Shown: in pieces, positions 34,234 through 46,387 of the stretch | Position numbering within the stretch: position 1 is the stretch's first letter | How the letters are laid out: each line of letters starts with the position of its first letter | DNA from: Sophora flavescens | Lineage: Eukaryota > Streptophyta > Magnoliopsida > Fabales > Fabaceae | Assembly: GCA_030762895.1 (NCBI GenBank) | Contig: CM061063.1 | Location: 99,284,210 to 99,348,209, forward strand | Direction of reading: 5' to 3' | Length of the DNA: 64,000 bases | Notes under the pieces: generated by a model | Seen by the model: only the letters and a program-made list of their open reading frames with translations | Told to the model about the DNA's origin: nothing | Databases searched by the model: none | Made by a program: the position numbers and the translations under genes

Positions 34234-35665
34234 TGATGAGTGTGGTTTCACCTCATATTTCATGTACATTTTTGCAAGCATTTTCATATAGTTTAGGCAT
34301 ATTTAGTTTGATTTTGTTAGTTTTTACCTTGGATCGGGTAAGGTGGTTTCGTGGTGTTGTTTTGCAGGAATTAAGGGTAAAATGCTCAAGATTGACCATG
34401 ATGGAGCTCGGATGAAGATAGAGCTTGAATAGTGAAGAAATGAGCCAAACAAAGCCCATCACGGCCTAGCCGTGATGCATGATCGAGCAGAACTGGAAAG
34501 AAAAGAAGGCAAAAGTCAGAAGCTGTCACGGCCTAACATGTTAACAGAGCCAGACCCCTGCTAGACAGAATCTGTCACGGCTTGGCCGTGATAGCCATCA
34601 CGGCCGTGACATGACAACCTCAACAGGCAGAACCGATCACGGCCTGCCCGTGATGAGCATCACGGCCGTGATAATCCAAAAATTGAAAGCACACCCATGA
34701 CAGAACCCGTCACGGCCTGGCCGTGATGGCCATCACGGCCGTGAGGCGCGTTATTTGAACCCAATTCTATAAAAGGGCCTCTGGGCAGAATAGAAAGAGA
34801 GATCTCTAGAGCAGACTTTTACCCTAGAAAGAAAATACGTTATCTCAGAGCCAAGGAGCTATTGGACTGCATGAAGAAAGCTTCCATGGAGTTCCTTCTT
34901 CCCCTTATCTCTATTTCTCTGGTTTTGGCTTTCTCTGTAATCATGAGTAGCTAAATCCCTGTTTGTTGGGATTAGATGTATCCAAACTGAATATCATGTG
35001 TTTGCCTTGATTCATTAATCCATGTTTATGTTTCTCTATTAGTGTTTAATTCCTTTGCTTAATGCTTTTTGTGGTTTGATCACCCATGAAATGTTTCTGA
35101 GATTTGATTTGCAATGGGGACGTTCTTATCAATTCTTGATCTGGAATTAATCACTTAGTAAACCTTGCATCTAGGAATGGATTTTGGTTTATTAGTAATC
35201 GTGTAATCCCTACTCTTAATGCAGATTCACTAATTAGGCCACTTAAGGAATTAGGGTTTAATTAGGGGATTTAGGCTCTTGTCATCTAAGGGATTAGGGC
35301 TTGAGTAATCTCGTGGGTTGATTTTGATATTTGAAGCATGAACTAGATTGGTGGTCTTGGTATTGCATGAGGCTAAGGTTTAGTGAAATTTAATCCCAAG
35401 ATCTTTTATCTATTTGAAGAATTCATTTTTCTGCATTCCAAGTGTTCGACAAAAATCCAAAAAGAACTCTTTCCTTTTATTTTGTTTATTTTAACTCTTG
35501 GGCTTGGTAGTTAGTATAGAGCCCCCTTCAATCCAAAGATTCGCTTAGATAGTAATTGATTCGGTACGTGCTAGTAATTGTCACAGTCCTCATGGGAACG
35601 ATATCGGTCTCATCACCGTATTACTTGTACGACTAGGTATACTTGCCTAGATTTCGTAACCAACA
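34234..35665 (+). repeat. Athila-like 5' LTR (1,432 bp)
   Basis: Starts TGATGAGTGTGGTTTCACC and ends CTAGATTTCGTAACCAACA. A TATAAAA box lies at 34768-34774. Just upstream, 34455-34745, is an array of CACGGCC/GGCCGTG palindromes. The rest is unstructured R-U5. Confidence 0.95.
34455..34745. repeat. CACGGCC...GGCCGTG palindrome array in the LTR U3
   Basis: About five units near 34458, 34525, 34571, 34632 and 34707. Complete units hold two hairpin halves, for example TCACGGCCTGGCCGTGAT, then a short spacer, then ATCACGGCCGTGA. Spacing is about 60-75 bp. The array ends about 25 bp before the TATA box. A diverged version recurs in the 3' LTR (43310-43616) and another array lies after pol (41466-41696). 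Confidence 0.9.
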
Positions 35666-35669
35666 AGTT

Positions 35670-35690
35670 TTTGGCACCGTTGCCGGGGAC
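35670..35690 (+). promoter_or_regulatory. Athila-like primer binding site
   Basis: TTGGCACCGTTGCCGGGG, a few bases after the LTR. It is one base off the TGGCGCCGTTGCCGGGG complement of the tRNA-Asp 3' end used by Athila-type elements. Confidence 0.8.
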
Positions 35691-35816
35691 TGTGTTTCAA
35701 TATTAGCATACCCATTTCGATTACTAATTTAAGCACAATTTTATTTTTCTGTTTTACTAACTGCTTTTTGTCTTTGTCATTGAGTGCTAACAGTTTTGGT
35801 CTCTAGACCTTTGTGT

Positions 35817-38800
35817 ATGCGAGGTACTATCCCAGCTGACCAACTTCTCTACGATCCTGAAATAGAAAGAACAGCTAGGGAGAATCGGAGACAAGCAAGA
35901 CAGCAGAAGCTATTAGAGCAACAAGAAAAAGAATAAGAGACCTCCACTTCACAAGTTCATCAAGAACCACTTGAGATGGTAGGTAATGGCGAGGGTGCTC
36001 CACGGAGGACACTTGGGGATTATGCCAATACAAATGTCAATCGGCATGTCACTAGCATAGTGAGGCCTCCAGTGAATTGCAACAATTTTGAAATCAAGCC
36101 GGCTTTCTTGAATATGATTTCACAAAATCAATTTGCCGAGATGGAGAAGGAAGATCCTAATAATCATGTCTCCAACTTCCTTGAGTTATGTGATACGATG
36201 AAGATAAATGGTGCTAGCTATGATGCAATTCGCCTAAGGTTGTTTCCTTTCTCCCTAAGAGATAGAGCCAAGGCTTGGCTCCAATCTCAACCAAGGGGGA
36301 GCATCACCCCATGGGAAGACTTAGAGGCTAAATTGCTTGCAAGGTTCTTTCCCGTCTCAAGATTTGTGAAGACACGGGGTGATATCACAAGCTTTGCTCA
36401 ACAAGAGGGCGAGACTCTTCATGACACATGGGAAAGGTTCAAAGACTTGCTCCGAAGATGTCCAAATCATGGGTTTGATAATCTTGTCCAAATGCGAACA
36501 TTTTGCAATGGATTGATGCCGTCAACCAAGTTTATGTTGGATGCCTCAGCTGGAGGTTCCGTGAACACAAAGACACCGGAGGAAGCATTGACTTTGATGG
36601 AAGCTAAGGCATCTAATGACTATTTGATGCATCATGATCGAGGTTCCCCATCAAGAAGGGGAGTGGAGTTAGATTCACAAACTGCACTTTTAGCTCAGAA
36701 TAAGCTTATGACACAACAACTTGAGTCCATCACCAAGCAACTAGCTCAACTCCCACAACAACTCCAAACCATTCAAGGGACAACCATGCCACCTCAACAG
36801 GTAATGAGATGTGATTTTTGTGGAGGAGATCATGAGAATGGAAATTGTGAGGCCACACCTAGTTCCCATGAGGAAGCTAATTATATGGGGAACTATGGGC
36901 GGCAAGGTAACAACCAATACTCCAACAATCACAACCAAAGGTGGAGGAATCAATCAAGTTTTTGTTGGAAACAAGATGCCGGACAAGCAAGCAAGCCTCT
37001 TCCCACACAACCGCCTCAAGACCGGACTTCTATCTTGGAGAATCAATTCATGCAAATGTCCATGTCAAACCAGAAAAACACCGATGCTGCTATTAAAAAC
37101 TTGGAGGTTCAAGTTGGACAAATTGCAAAGCACCTAGCGGAACAATCCAGCGGCAGTTTTTCAGGTAATACTCAAACAAATCCTAAAGAGCATTGTAAGA
37201 CTGTTGTTTTGAGGAGTGGTAAAAGTCTTGAGAAAGTGAGCGGTGAGACTTTGTTGGAAAATGAGAGAGTTGCTGAAAAGACAGAGTTGAGTGCTGAAAA
37301 AAGAGAGAGAAATGAGGAAAAAGGCAAAGAGGTTGTAATAGAGGAAGAAGAGAAAGATAGTGAAAAAGACATGAGAGAAAAGTTAGTAGATGAAAATTCA
37401 ATTTTGAGGAGGAGTAAAAGCCAGATTTTGAAAGATGGAGACAAGCCTCAAGAGATCCCTTTCTTATGTAAAGTTGCCATATCCTCACTTAAGCAAAAAG
37501 AAGGAGAAGGAAGAGCAGTTTGCCAAGTTTATTGACATCTTCAAGAGGTTACAAATCAACATACCCTTTGCTGAAGCACTAGAGCAAATGCCCATTTATG
37601 CAAAGTTCATGAAGGAGTTACTCACGAAGAAAAGAAGGTTTAAAGAAGGTGAGACTGTTGCCTTGACGGAAGAATGTAGTGCGATACTTCAAAGGAAGCT
37701 ACCTCCAAAGCTTAAAGATCCTGGTAGTTTTACAATCCCTTGCACAATTGGGAGTGTTGCTATTGGGAAGGCCTTGTGTGATTTGGGGGCGAGTATCAAT
37801 TTGATGCCGCTTTCAATCTTGAACAAGCTTGGAGGTGGTGAAGTGAAACCAACAAGGATGGCATTGCAACTAGCCGATAAATCAATCAAGCATCCTTATG
37901 GTATTTTGGAAGATGTTTTGGTTAAGGTGGATAAGTTTATCTTCCCAGCGGATTTTGTGATATTAGACATGGAGGAGGATGCAGAAGTTCCACTTATATT
38001 GGGGAGACCTTTTCTAGCAATTGGTCGTGCTTTGATAGATGTACAAAAAGGCCAACTTCGACTCAGAGTGCAAGATGAAGATGTTACTTTCAATGTATTT
38101 GAAGCTATGCATCGCCCGAGTGATGAAGAGAATTGTTTCCGCATGGACATTGTGGACGTAGTGGCTAAAGAGGTCTTTGCACATCAGCACCATTCCTCTA
38201 CTCTTGAGAAGGTAATTATGAATTCTATTGAAAATCTTGATGAGAAAGAGGAGAAGGAAATAGAGGAGTGTTTGTGTGATTTGGAATCTCAGCCCAATCA
38301 ACTTTTGTCACATCTTGAGAAAGAAGAGCTCAAGAACGATGAAGTCCAAGAGAAGCTCAAGTTAGAGCTTAAACCTCTACCTCCCCACTTGAAATATGTG
38401 TTTCTAGGTGAGAATGATGAAAATCCTGTCATAGTGAGCAATGTATTGTCCAAATTGGAAGAGGAGAAACTTGTAAGGGTGCTTCGAGAGTATAAAACAG
38501 CTATTGGATGGTCCATCTCAGATTTGAAAGGTATTAGTCCTACATTTTGTATGCACAAGATCATGATGGAGGCCGAATTTAAACCTGTCATCCAACCGCA
38601 AAGAAGGCTCAATCCTACAATGAAAGAAGTGGTAAGGAAGGAGGTGCTGAAACTCCTTGAAGCCCGAATGATCTATCCGATTTCAGATAGTGCTTGGGCG
38701 AGTCCGGTACAAGTGGTTCCCAAGAAAGGTGGCATGACCGTCGTGAACGACGAGAATAATGAGTTGATCCCAACTAGAACAGTCACCGGTTGGCGAATGT

Positions 38801-41257
38801 GTATAGATTACCGGAAGTTAAATCAAGCTACTAGGAAAGATCACTTCCCACTTCCATTCGTGGACAAAATGTTGGAGAGGTTGGCCGGTCAAACTTATTA
38901 TTGTTTCTTGGATGGTTATTCGGGTTATAACCAAATTGCGGTTAAGCCGGAAGACCAAGAGAAAACTGCCTTCACATGTCCCTTTGGAGTTTTTGCCTAT
39001 CGGAAGATGCCTTTCGGTCTTTGTAATGCGCCTGTAACATTTCAAAGGTGCATGCTTTCCATTTTCTCTAATATGGTAGAAAAATGTATTGAAGTTTTTA
39101 TGGATGATTTTTCTGTTTTCGGTTCCTCTTATGATAATTGCTTGTCTAACCTTGCTGTTGTGTTAAAGAGGTGCACGGACACCAATTTAGTCTTCAATTG
39201 GGAGAAGTGTCATTTTATGGTGCAGGAAGGCATTGTGCTTGGGCACAAGATTTCAGCTAAGGGGATCGAAGTGGACAAATCCAAGATTGATGTAATTAAG
39301 AAACTACCTCCACCAGTGAATGTCAAGGGTGTGAGGAGTTTTCTTGGGCACGTAGGCTTTTACCGGCGGTTCATCCAAGACTTCTCAAAGATAGCCAAGC
39401 CGTTGTGTAGCCTTTTGAACAAGGACACTCCATTTGTGTTTGATACTGCTTGTCTTACTTCTTTTCAGATTTTGAAAGACAAGTTGATCACCGCTCCCAT
39501 TCTTTTTGCACCCAACTGGGAGTCACCAATTGAATTAATGTGTGATGCTAGTGACAACGCAGTTGGGGCAGTTTTGGGACAGCGAAGGAAAAAGTTTTTC
39601 CATGCCATTCACTATGCTAGCAAGGTTCTCAATGAGAACCAAATAAATTATGCAACAACTGAAAAAGAGTTGCTAGCCATAGTGTTTGCATTGGAAAAAT
39701 TTCGTTCATACTTGATTGGGTCACAAGTCACTGTTTTTACTGATCATGCTGCAATTAAATATTTTTTGACTAAGTTAGATTCAAAACCAAGACTCATAAG
39801 GTGGATTCTATTGTTGCAGTAATTTAACGTAGTCATTAAGGACAAAAAGGGCAGCGAAAAATGTGGTGGCTGACCACTTATCTCGATTGGTGAATAAAGA
39901 GGTTACTACAAAAGAAAAGGACATTCGGGACGAGTTCCCGGATGAGGCCTTATTTCTAGTGCATGAAAGACCATGGTTTGCCGACATGGCAAATTTCAAG
40001 GCTGCCAACATTGTTCTAGAGCACCTCACTTGGCAACAAAAGAAAAAGTTCTTCCGGGATGCCAACCATTTCATGTGGGATGACCCATTTCTGTTTAAGG
40101 TTGGACCGGATGGCTTATGGAGGAGGTGTGTTAGTCAAGAGGAAGCGAGGAGTATTTTGTGGCATTGCCATAACTCTCCATATGGTGGACACTACAATGG
40201 GGATAGTACAGCTGCAAAGGTCCTCCAATCTGGGCTCTTTTGGCCCTCAATCTTCAAGGACTCTTACAATCATGTGAAGAGTTGTGACAAGTGCCAAAGG
40301 ACCGGGAACATATCTAAAAGGGATGAGATGCCACTGCAAAACATATTGGAGGTTGATGTATTTGACTGTTGGGGCATAGATTTTATGGGTCCACTTCCAC
40401 CTTCATTCTCCAATCAATATATGTTGGTGGTGGTGGACTATGTCTCTAAATGGGTGGAGGCCATTGCAACACCGAAGAATGATGCACAAACAGCGGTTAA
40501 GTTCATCAAAAAGAACATTTTTGCCCGGTTCGGTGTCCCAAGGGTCCTTATAAGTGATGGGGGATCTCACTTATGCAACTCACAACTGAGAAATGTGTTG
40601 ACCAAGTATGATGTGAGGCATAAGGTGGCATCTCCATATCATCCGCAAACAAATGGGCAAGCGGAGGTCTCTAACCGGGAGATTAAGAGAATTCTGGAAA
40701 AAACTGTGGCCGCTTCAAGAAAGGATTGGGCAAAGAAGCTTGACGATGCCTTGTGGGCTTACCGGATTGCATTAAAAACTTCTGTGGGGTTATCTCCATT
40801 TCAGATGGTCTATGGGAAGACATGTCATCTACCCGTAGAGTTGGAGCATCGAGCCTTTTGGGCATTGAATTTCTTGAATTTTGATGCCAATTTGGCGGGT
40901 GAGAAAATAGTCAATCAGCTGCACGAATTAGAGGAGATGCGCCTCAATGCATATGAGAATGCGGCCATTTACAAGCAGCGAGTCAAGACTTATCATGATA
41001 AGAAGATCGTGATGAAAGAATTTCAGCCGGGACAACAAGTTTTATTATTCAATTCCCTGCTGAGATTGTTTCCAGGCAAGTTGAAGTCTAAGTGGTCAGG
41101 ACCATTCATTGTCAAAGAAGTCTCATCTCATGGAGCTATAGAAGTGGAGGATCCTACTTCAAACAGGACCTTCAAAGTCAATGGCCAAAGGCTCAAGGCC
41201 TACTTGGGTGGTGACATCGAGAGATTGACCACAGCTGTGCACCTTCGTGATCCTTGA
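35817..41257 (+). pseudogene. Athila-like gag-pol, broken in at least four places
   Basis: The frame opens at ATG 35817 but meets TAA at 35934-35936; it reopens at 35976 and runs to 37535. That segment is a retrotransposon GAG with KAWLQSQPRGSITPW and the knuckle CDFCGGDHENGNC near 36810. A shift near 37465 moves reading to the pol frame (to 39822). Protease: CDLGASINLMPLS. RT: MCIDYRKLNQ, FLDGYSGYNQI, MPFGLCNAP and VFMDDFSVFG. RNaseH: LMCDASDNAVGAVLG. A TAA at 39820-39822 and an extra base near 39858 break the link to integrase (39863-41257), which has the zinc motif ending CDKCQR, then GIDFMGPLPP, ISDGGSHL and the Glu in TNGQAEVSNRE. Catalytic residues survive but the polyprotein is not continuous. 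Confidence 0.92.
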
Positions 41258-43088
41258 GATCACCGACCCGTCAAGCTAGTGACGTTAAAGAAGCGCTTAT
41301 TGGGAGGCAACCCAAGTTTTCTTTTCTTTTCCATTTGTTTTTGATTTTAACTCTTGAATAAGTTGAGAAGATCAAGAGGAAAAAGATCATAAACTAATAG
41401 ATTTGTTAAGTGTTTTCAGTGTATGTAGGAAGGAGAAGCAAAAAGGGCAGGGAGAGACAAAGTCAGCAACCATCACGCCCAGGCCGTGACACTGGTCACG
41501 GTCGTGATGAGCCAGCCATAAAGATCAGAAAGGATCATGGCCCAGCCGTGATATCCATCACGGGCGTGATGAGAGGACCTTGAAGATCAGAGAGCATCAC
41601 GGCCTAGTCGTGATGGAGGTCTTGGCCGTGACAGGCCAGCTCCTATGGACCAGAATTGATCACGGCCTGGCCGTGATAGAGGTCACGGTCGTGACACATC
41701 TTCCAGTACCATCTCCTTGACTAGGCATGTGAGCCAACACCCGCTACCACCTCGGTGAGTTGTTCCATTTTTCTCCTCTCTCCGACTTGAATATTTACAT
41801 TGGGGACAATGTAAGTTTTTAAGCTTGGGGTAGGGGTATTTTTGCATTTTTCATGATTGCATTCATATAGGCATAGTTTTGCATAATCACATGATTAGAT
41901 TGCCCCTTGCTTAGACTATGCATCCAATTGTGAGAACTTAGTGCCAAATAAATTGAGATAGTGAATTTTTGAACCCAATTTTTTTCATTCTTGTGATAAG
42001 ACTACAAATAAATATGCTTGAGATGATCTTTGATAGTTGATAATTAGCATGTGGTTTCGTAGATTCGTGTTTCTCACTGATTTATGAACTACTAAAATGT
42101 GAGATTTTGAGCCAAAAAGGGGGTACTCACTAAATCAACCCCATTCTTTGTGATAGAGTGTTATTCCTCTTGGTTTGTATTCTCTAGAACTTGACTTGAA
42201 ACCGTTTTGAAGCATAAAAATTTTTGGAAACATTTTTGAAAATGATTGAGGCACTAGGTATTTTTCCGGCCTTCTGAGCTTTGAATGACTAAATGCTACT
42301 CCTTAGTTGCCCGATTTTGAGCCTACAAGAATAGAATACTTTTCTTGGTACCTTGAAATACTTTGATGAATATGCTTGATAGGAGACCTTCTAAAGTATT
42401 GCACAAAAGGGTAAAAAGGTAGTTTGAAAAAAGAATGGGATGAGAAAGTTAGAAAAAATATTTCTCTTGTATTGAAAATCTCCCCTTCTTCAAAAAAAAA
42501 AAAAGAAAGAAAGAAAGAAAGAAAGAAATAAAATATATATAGAGAAGGGGATGACAAAAGGAAGTGAGAAATAAAACAAACAGAAAGAATGAAAGGTGGA
42601 AAAATGAATCAAAACCCAAAAGGTATTTTAGAAGGTGTTATGCTTTGCAATGCTCGATAGTTTGTTTAGCCTTCTTGAAATTTTCTTTTCTTGATTTCCC
42701 CACCTAATGATTAATCCCATGGCCCCGTTACAACCAAAGTAAAAGACCTCTTGATTCTTATGTGTTTTCATCAATAAAGTAGAGATTTGGTTGATAGTCA
42801 AGCTTATGGTAGAATTCATTACTTGAGGAAATTGAGCGAATTATCATATATCCTTAAACACTTGAGTGAGGTGAGAAAGAGTTCCCGAATCAGTGAGAAT
42901 ATGAGTCTATGAAACCTAAGCTTCTAATTGGACTTGAAATTGATTGTATCTTGGTGAATTATTTAAAAATGCCTGTTACTTGGATTAGTTACTCGGGTTC
43001 TTGGTTCACTATCCATGCTCTGATTATTTATATATTCTGGCCTTAGTGATTGCTTGAGGACAAGCAAATGAACAAGCTTGGGGTGATT
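41258..43088 (+). other. Non-coding 3' region of the Athila-like element
   Basis: About 1.8 kb between integrase and the 3' LTR, where related elements often carry an env-like ORF; here no long frame exists. It holds the palindrome array at 41466-41696, an A/GAAA-rich stretch near 42490-42530, and ends in the purine-rich priming site AAGCTTGGGGTGA. Confidence 0.8.
41466..41696. repeat. Second CACGGCC/GGCCGTG palindrome array, after pol
   Basis: Four units about 62 bp apart, each with the form ATCACGGCCTGGCCGTGAT, spacer, GTCACGGTCGTGA, near 41472, 41533, 41593 and 41657. This is the same motif grammar as the LTR U3 array, so the two likely share origin or binding function. Confidence 0.9.
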
Positions 43089-44535
43089 TGATGAGTGTGA
43101 TTTCACCTTATATTTCATGTACATTTTTGCAAGCATTTTCATATAGTTTAGGCATATTTAGTTTGATTTTGTTAGTTTTTACCTTGGATCGGGTAAGGTG
43201 GTTTCGTGGTGTTGTTTTGCAGGAATTAAGGGTAAAATGCTCAAGATTGACCATGATGGAGCTCGGATGAAGATAGAGCTTGAAAAGTGAAGAAATGAGC
43301 CAAACAGAGCCCATCACGACCTAGCCATGATGACCATCACGACCATGATCGAAGCGGAACTAGAAAGAAAAGAAGGCAAAAGTCGAAGCTATCACGGCCT
43401 AGCCGTGATGCCCATCACGACCGTGACATGTTAATAGAGACCGGACCCTCGCTAGAAGCAGAATCTATCACGGCCTGGCCGTGATAGCCATCACCGTCGT
43501 GACATGACAACCTCAACAGGCAGAACTGATCATGGCTTGCCCGTGATGAGCATCACGACTGTGATAATCCAAAAATTGAAAGCACGCCCATGAGGGAACC
43601 CGTCACGGCCGTGACGTGCATTATTTGAACGCAATTCTATAAAATGACCTCTGGGCAGAACAGAAAGAGAGATCTCTGGAGCAGACTTTTACCCTAGAAA
43701 GAAAATACGTTATCTCAGAGCCAAGGAGCTGTTGGACTGCATGAAGAAAGCTTCCATGGAGTTCCTTCTTCCCCTTATCTGTATTTCTCTGGTTTTGGCT
43801 TTCTCTGTAATCATGAGTAGCTAAATCCCTGTTTGTTGGGATTAGATGTAGCCAAACTGAATATCATGTGTTTGCCTTGATTCATTAATCCATGTTTATG
43901 TTTCTCTATTAGTGTTTAATTCCTTTGCTTAATGCTTTTTGTGGTTTGATCACCCATGAAATGTTTATGAGATTTGATTTGCAATGGGGACGTTCTTATC
44001 AATTCTTGATCTGGAATTAATCACCTAATAAACCTTGCATCTAGGAATGGATTTTGGTTTATTAGTAATCGTGTAATCCTTACTCTTAATGCAAATTCAC
44101 TAATTAGGCCACCTAAGGAATTAGGGTTTAATTAGGGGATTTAGGCTCTTGTCATCTAAGGGATTAGGGCTTGAGTAATCTCGTGGGTTGATTTTGATAT
44201 TTGAAGCATAAACTGGATTAGTGGTCTTGGTATTGCATGAGGCTAAGGTTTGGTGAAATTTAGTCCCAACATCTTTTATCTATTTGAAGAATTCATTTTT
44301 TTGCATCCTAAGTGTTCGACAAATATCCAAAAAGAACCCTTTCCTTTTATTTTGTTTATTTTAACTCTTGGGCTTGGTAGTTAGTACAGAGCCCCCTTCA
44401 ATCCAAAGATTCGCTTAGATAGTAATTGATTCGGTATGTGCTAGTAATTGTCACAGTCCTCGTGGGAACGATATCGGTCTCATCACCGTATTACTTGTAC
44501 GACTAGGTATACTTGCCTAGATTTCTTAACCAACA
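43089..44535 (+). repeat. Athila-like 3' LTR (1,447 bp)
   Basis: Direct repeat of 34234-35665 with scattered substitutions. Differences concentrate in the palindrome array (for example CACGACC for CACGGCC), while U5 is almost unchanged. Ends CAACA, followed by ATAAA. Confidence 0.95.
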
Positions 44536-44540
44536 ATAAA

Positions 44541-45639
44541 CTAAAAGGCTTACACTACTAACAATTTATAGAAGCAAATCAACACACTAGTAATTCTAAA
44601 CAATTTATGCATGCAGCTTCCATCTTCTTCTTGATCGCACAAAATCCTTGTTAAGAATTGCATAAGAATTTTCATAAATACCACAACAATGCACCCAGCT
44701 CTAGCAAATATCAAAGAAAACCATTGGGGTTGATTTTGAATCTCTGTAAACCTACAAATAAGCCAAAAATAAATAGTCAACTTTCACATTTCTTTCTCTG
44801 CCCCATATTGTTTATAAGTAAATATGTGCATATAACCCCCAACATTCAAGGGATGCAGACAAAGAGAGAATTTAAGGCAAAATGACATTATTGGAGATAT
44901 TATGCATGAAAGTACAGCGTCATATTTTAAAAGCAGGGTCAGTGGACAGGAAACCTTATACAAACTTGTGTCACACTTCTAGATATTCAATTGATCATAC
45001 AAAAAATGTACATACAAACAAATCCATGTTCTTAGGCCTTCATAAGATGCACACAAATCACTTGCACATACAAACAAGTCTAATATACAGGAGACAATGT
45101 TATAAGATAGACATCCTTCTAAAGAGAAATGACGATGTTGCGAGAGAATACAAACCACACGAACTCATGATCATCCTCTCATCTTCCATAGCCAAGAGTA
45201 CGACCAATATTAGTCAACAAGTGGCCTTGTGAACCTACAATGATTTGCAACGAATGTAAATTTCTCCCTAAATCCTTAATCGCTAATTAGAACCACCTCA
45301 ATTAGAACGATAATAAAAAAAATTACAAAAGAAAATCACCTTGGAACCACCTCAATTAGAACGATAATAAAAAAATAACAAAAGAAAATCACTCTTCACA
45401 ACACGGGAACTTGAAAAGAGATTAAATGGACCTCTTCCATAATGATAAAAGAAGCTACAATAAAGAAAATCAGCTTTCAGATGATGAATTGCAGGATATG
45501 CATATATTTAGCTAAATATAAGCACATAATTCGGATGTACTTCACCTGAAGACCTGCTAGATATAAAGAGATTAAATGGATGCATCTTTTAAAATACAAA
45601 GGTTTAAATCTTTATTAAACCATGATGAGAAATTTAGAT
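44541..45639. other. CACTA interior, unidentified
   Basis: AT-rich sequence between the retrotransposon and the epimerase fragment. Open frames on both strands (for example 44780-44550 minus and 44882-45232 plus) show no domain I recognise. It may hold captured intron or UTR sequence. Confidence 0.35.
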
Positions 45640-45646
45640 TCATAAC

Positions 45647-45984
45647 ATGGATATGTGTCTAATGTCATATATATTGTAGGTTTTGCCATCTAATGTGAAT
45701 TTAGCTCCTTCAATTCTACTTGCCACGCATCCAATAAGGGCACCGAAGTAACATGTATCATTCTCATAAGAGTCAATGGAATCATAGCCAAGAACAACAT
45801 CGGCTAACTTCCCATGTTTATCAGGGATCATGAAAGAGATAATTGTAGCTCCATAGTTTGTAAGCCTCATCTCCATATTCCCTCTCTTCAATTCATAAAA
45901 TTTAATCTTCTTGTCATTATCACATGCCCGGCAAAGGAGCACAGATCCCAGGACTAAACAAACCAACAACGATACCTTAGACAT
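45647..45984 (-). pseudogene. Aldose 1-epimerase (galactose mutarotase-like) gene fragment, captured
   Basis: The minus-strand frame from 45984 starts MSKVSLLVCLVLGSVLLC, a signal-peptide-like stretch as in plant extracellular-type mutarotases. It continues with FYELKRGNMEMRLTNYGAT, PDKHGKLADVVLGYDS and YFGALIGCVASRIEGAKF, the N-terminal part of aldose 1-epimerases. The family normally reads GRVANRI here, so CVASRI carries substitutions. The frame leaves the family after GKTYNIYDI, at about residue 110 of roughly 350, so the catalytic His/Glu region is absent. It is a first-exon fragment within the CACTA element, antisense relative to this window. Confidence 0.75.
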
Positions 45985-46387
45985 TGTTGAAAGTAAAATT
46001 CAAACTAGGCAGACTTTATTTTTTTCTCCCTAGTTTCTTTCTCCCTACTTCCTGCAGTAATCTAGTTGAATAAGCTTTCTTTTGTCCTAATAACTTCATT
46101 AAGCATCAAATTCTTTTGCTTTTTGTTTATTCCTTTCTTGACTTGACAGTATGGTTTCACCAAATGAAACCAAGTATTCTAGAACCAAAACCATTCTAAG
46201 ATCTGGTTCTGGTATATGACTAGATGCTTAAACTTATGCCAACTCAGAGGAAAAGTAAGATCTGAAATTTCAATATATCATACAGAATACCCTGCAACAA
46301 ACCATTTCAAGACAGTCCGACCTTGAAAAGACAAAGGAGCATTACAAACTAGAAAGAAAATACAAAAGCAAAACAGAATCCACTCAC

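Larger units (their letters stand above)
34234..44535 (+). mobile_element. Athila-like Ty3/gypsy retrotransposon, complete but disabled
   Basis: LTRs of 1,432 and 1,447 bp with TG...CA ends, flanked by a perfect 5-bp duplication ATAAA (34229-34233 and 44536-44540). The primer site resembles tRNA-Asp. gag, protease, RT, RNaseH and integrase are in gypsy order. The RT phrase DGYSGYNQI with FMDDFSVFG, plus the primer type, points to the Athila lineage. No env-like ORF is present; instead about 1.8 kb of non-coding DNA separates integrase from the 3' LTR. It is inserted in the family 2 CACTA element. Confidence 0.95.

Noticed and set aside
34233..34415. Open frames of about 60 aa repeated at 43088-43270
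   Set aside because: Both are the same stretch of the two Athila-like LTRs; LTR sequence, not a gene.
36741..38612. Several minus-strand frames across the Athila-like gag-pol
   Set aside because: Shadows of the plus-strand gag and pol frames, without start context or recognisable domains.
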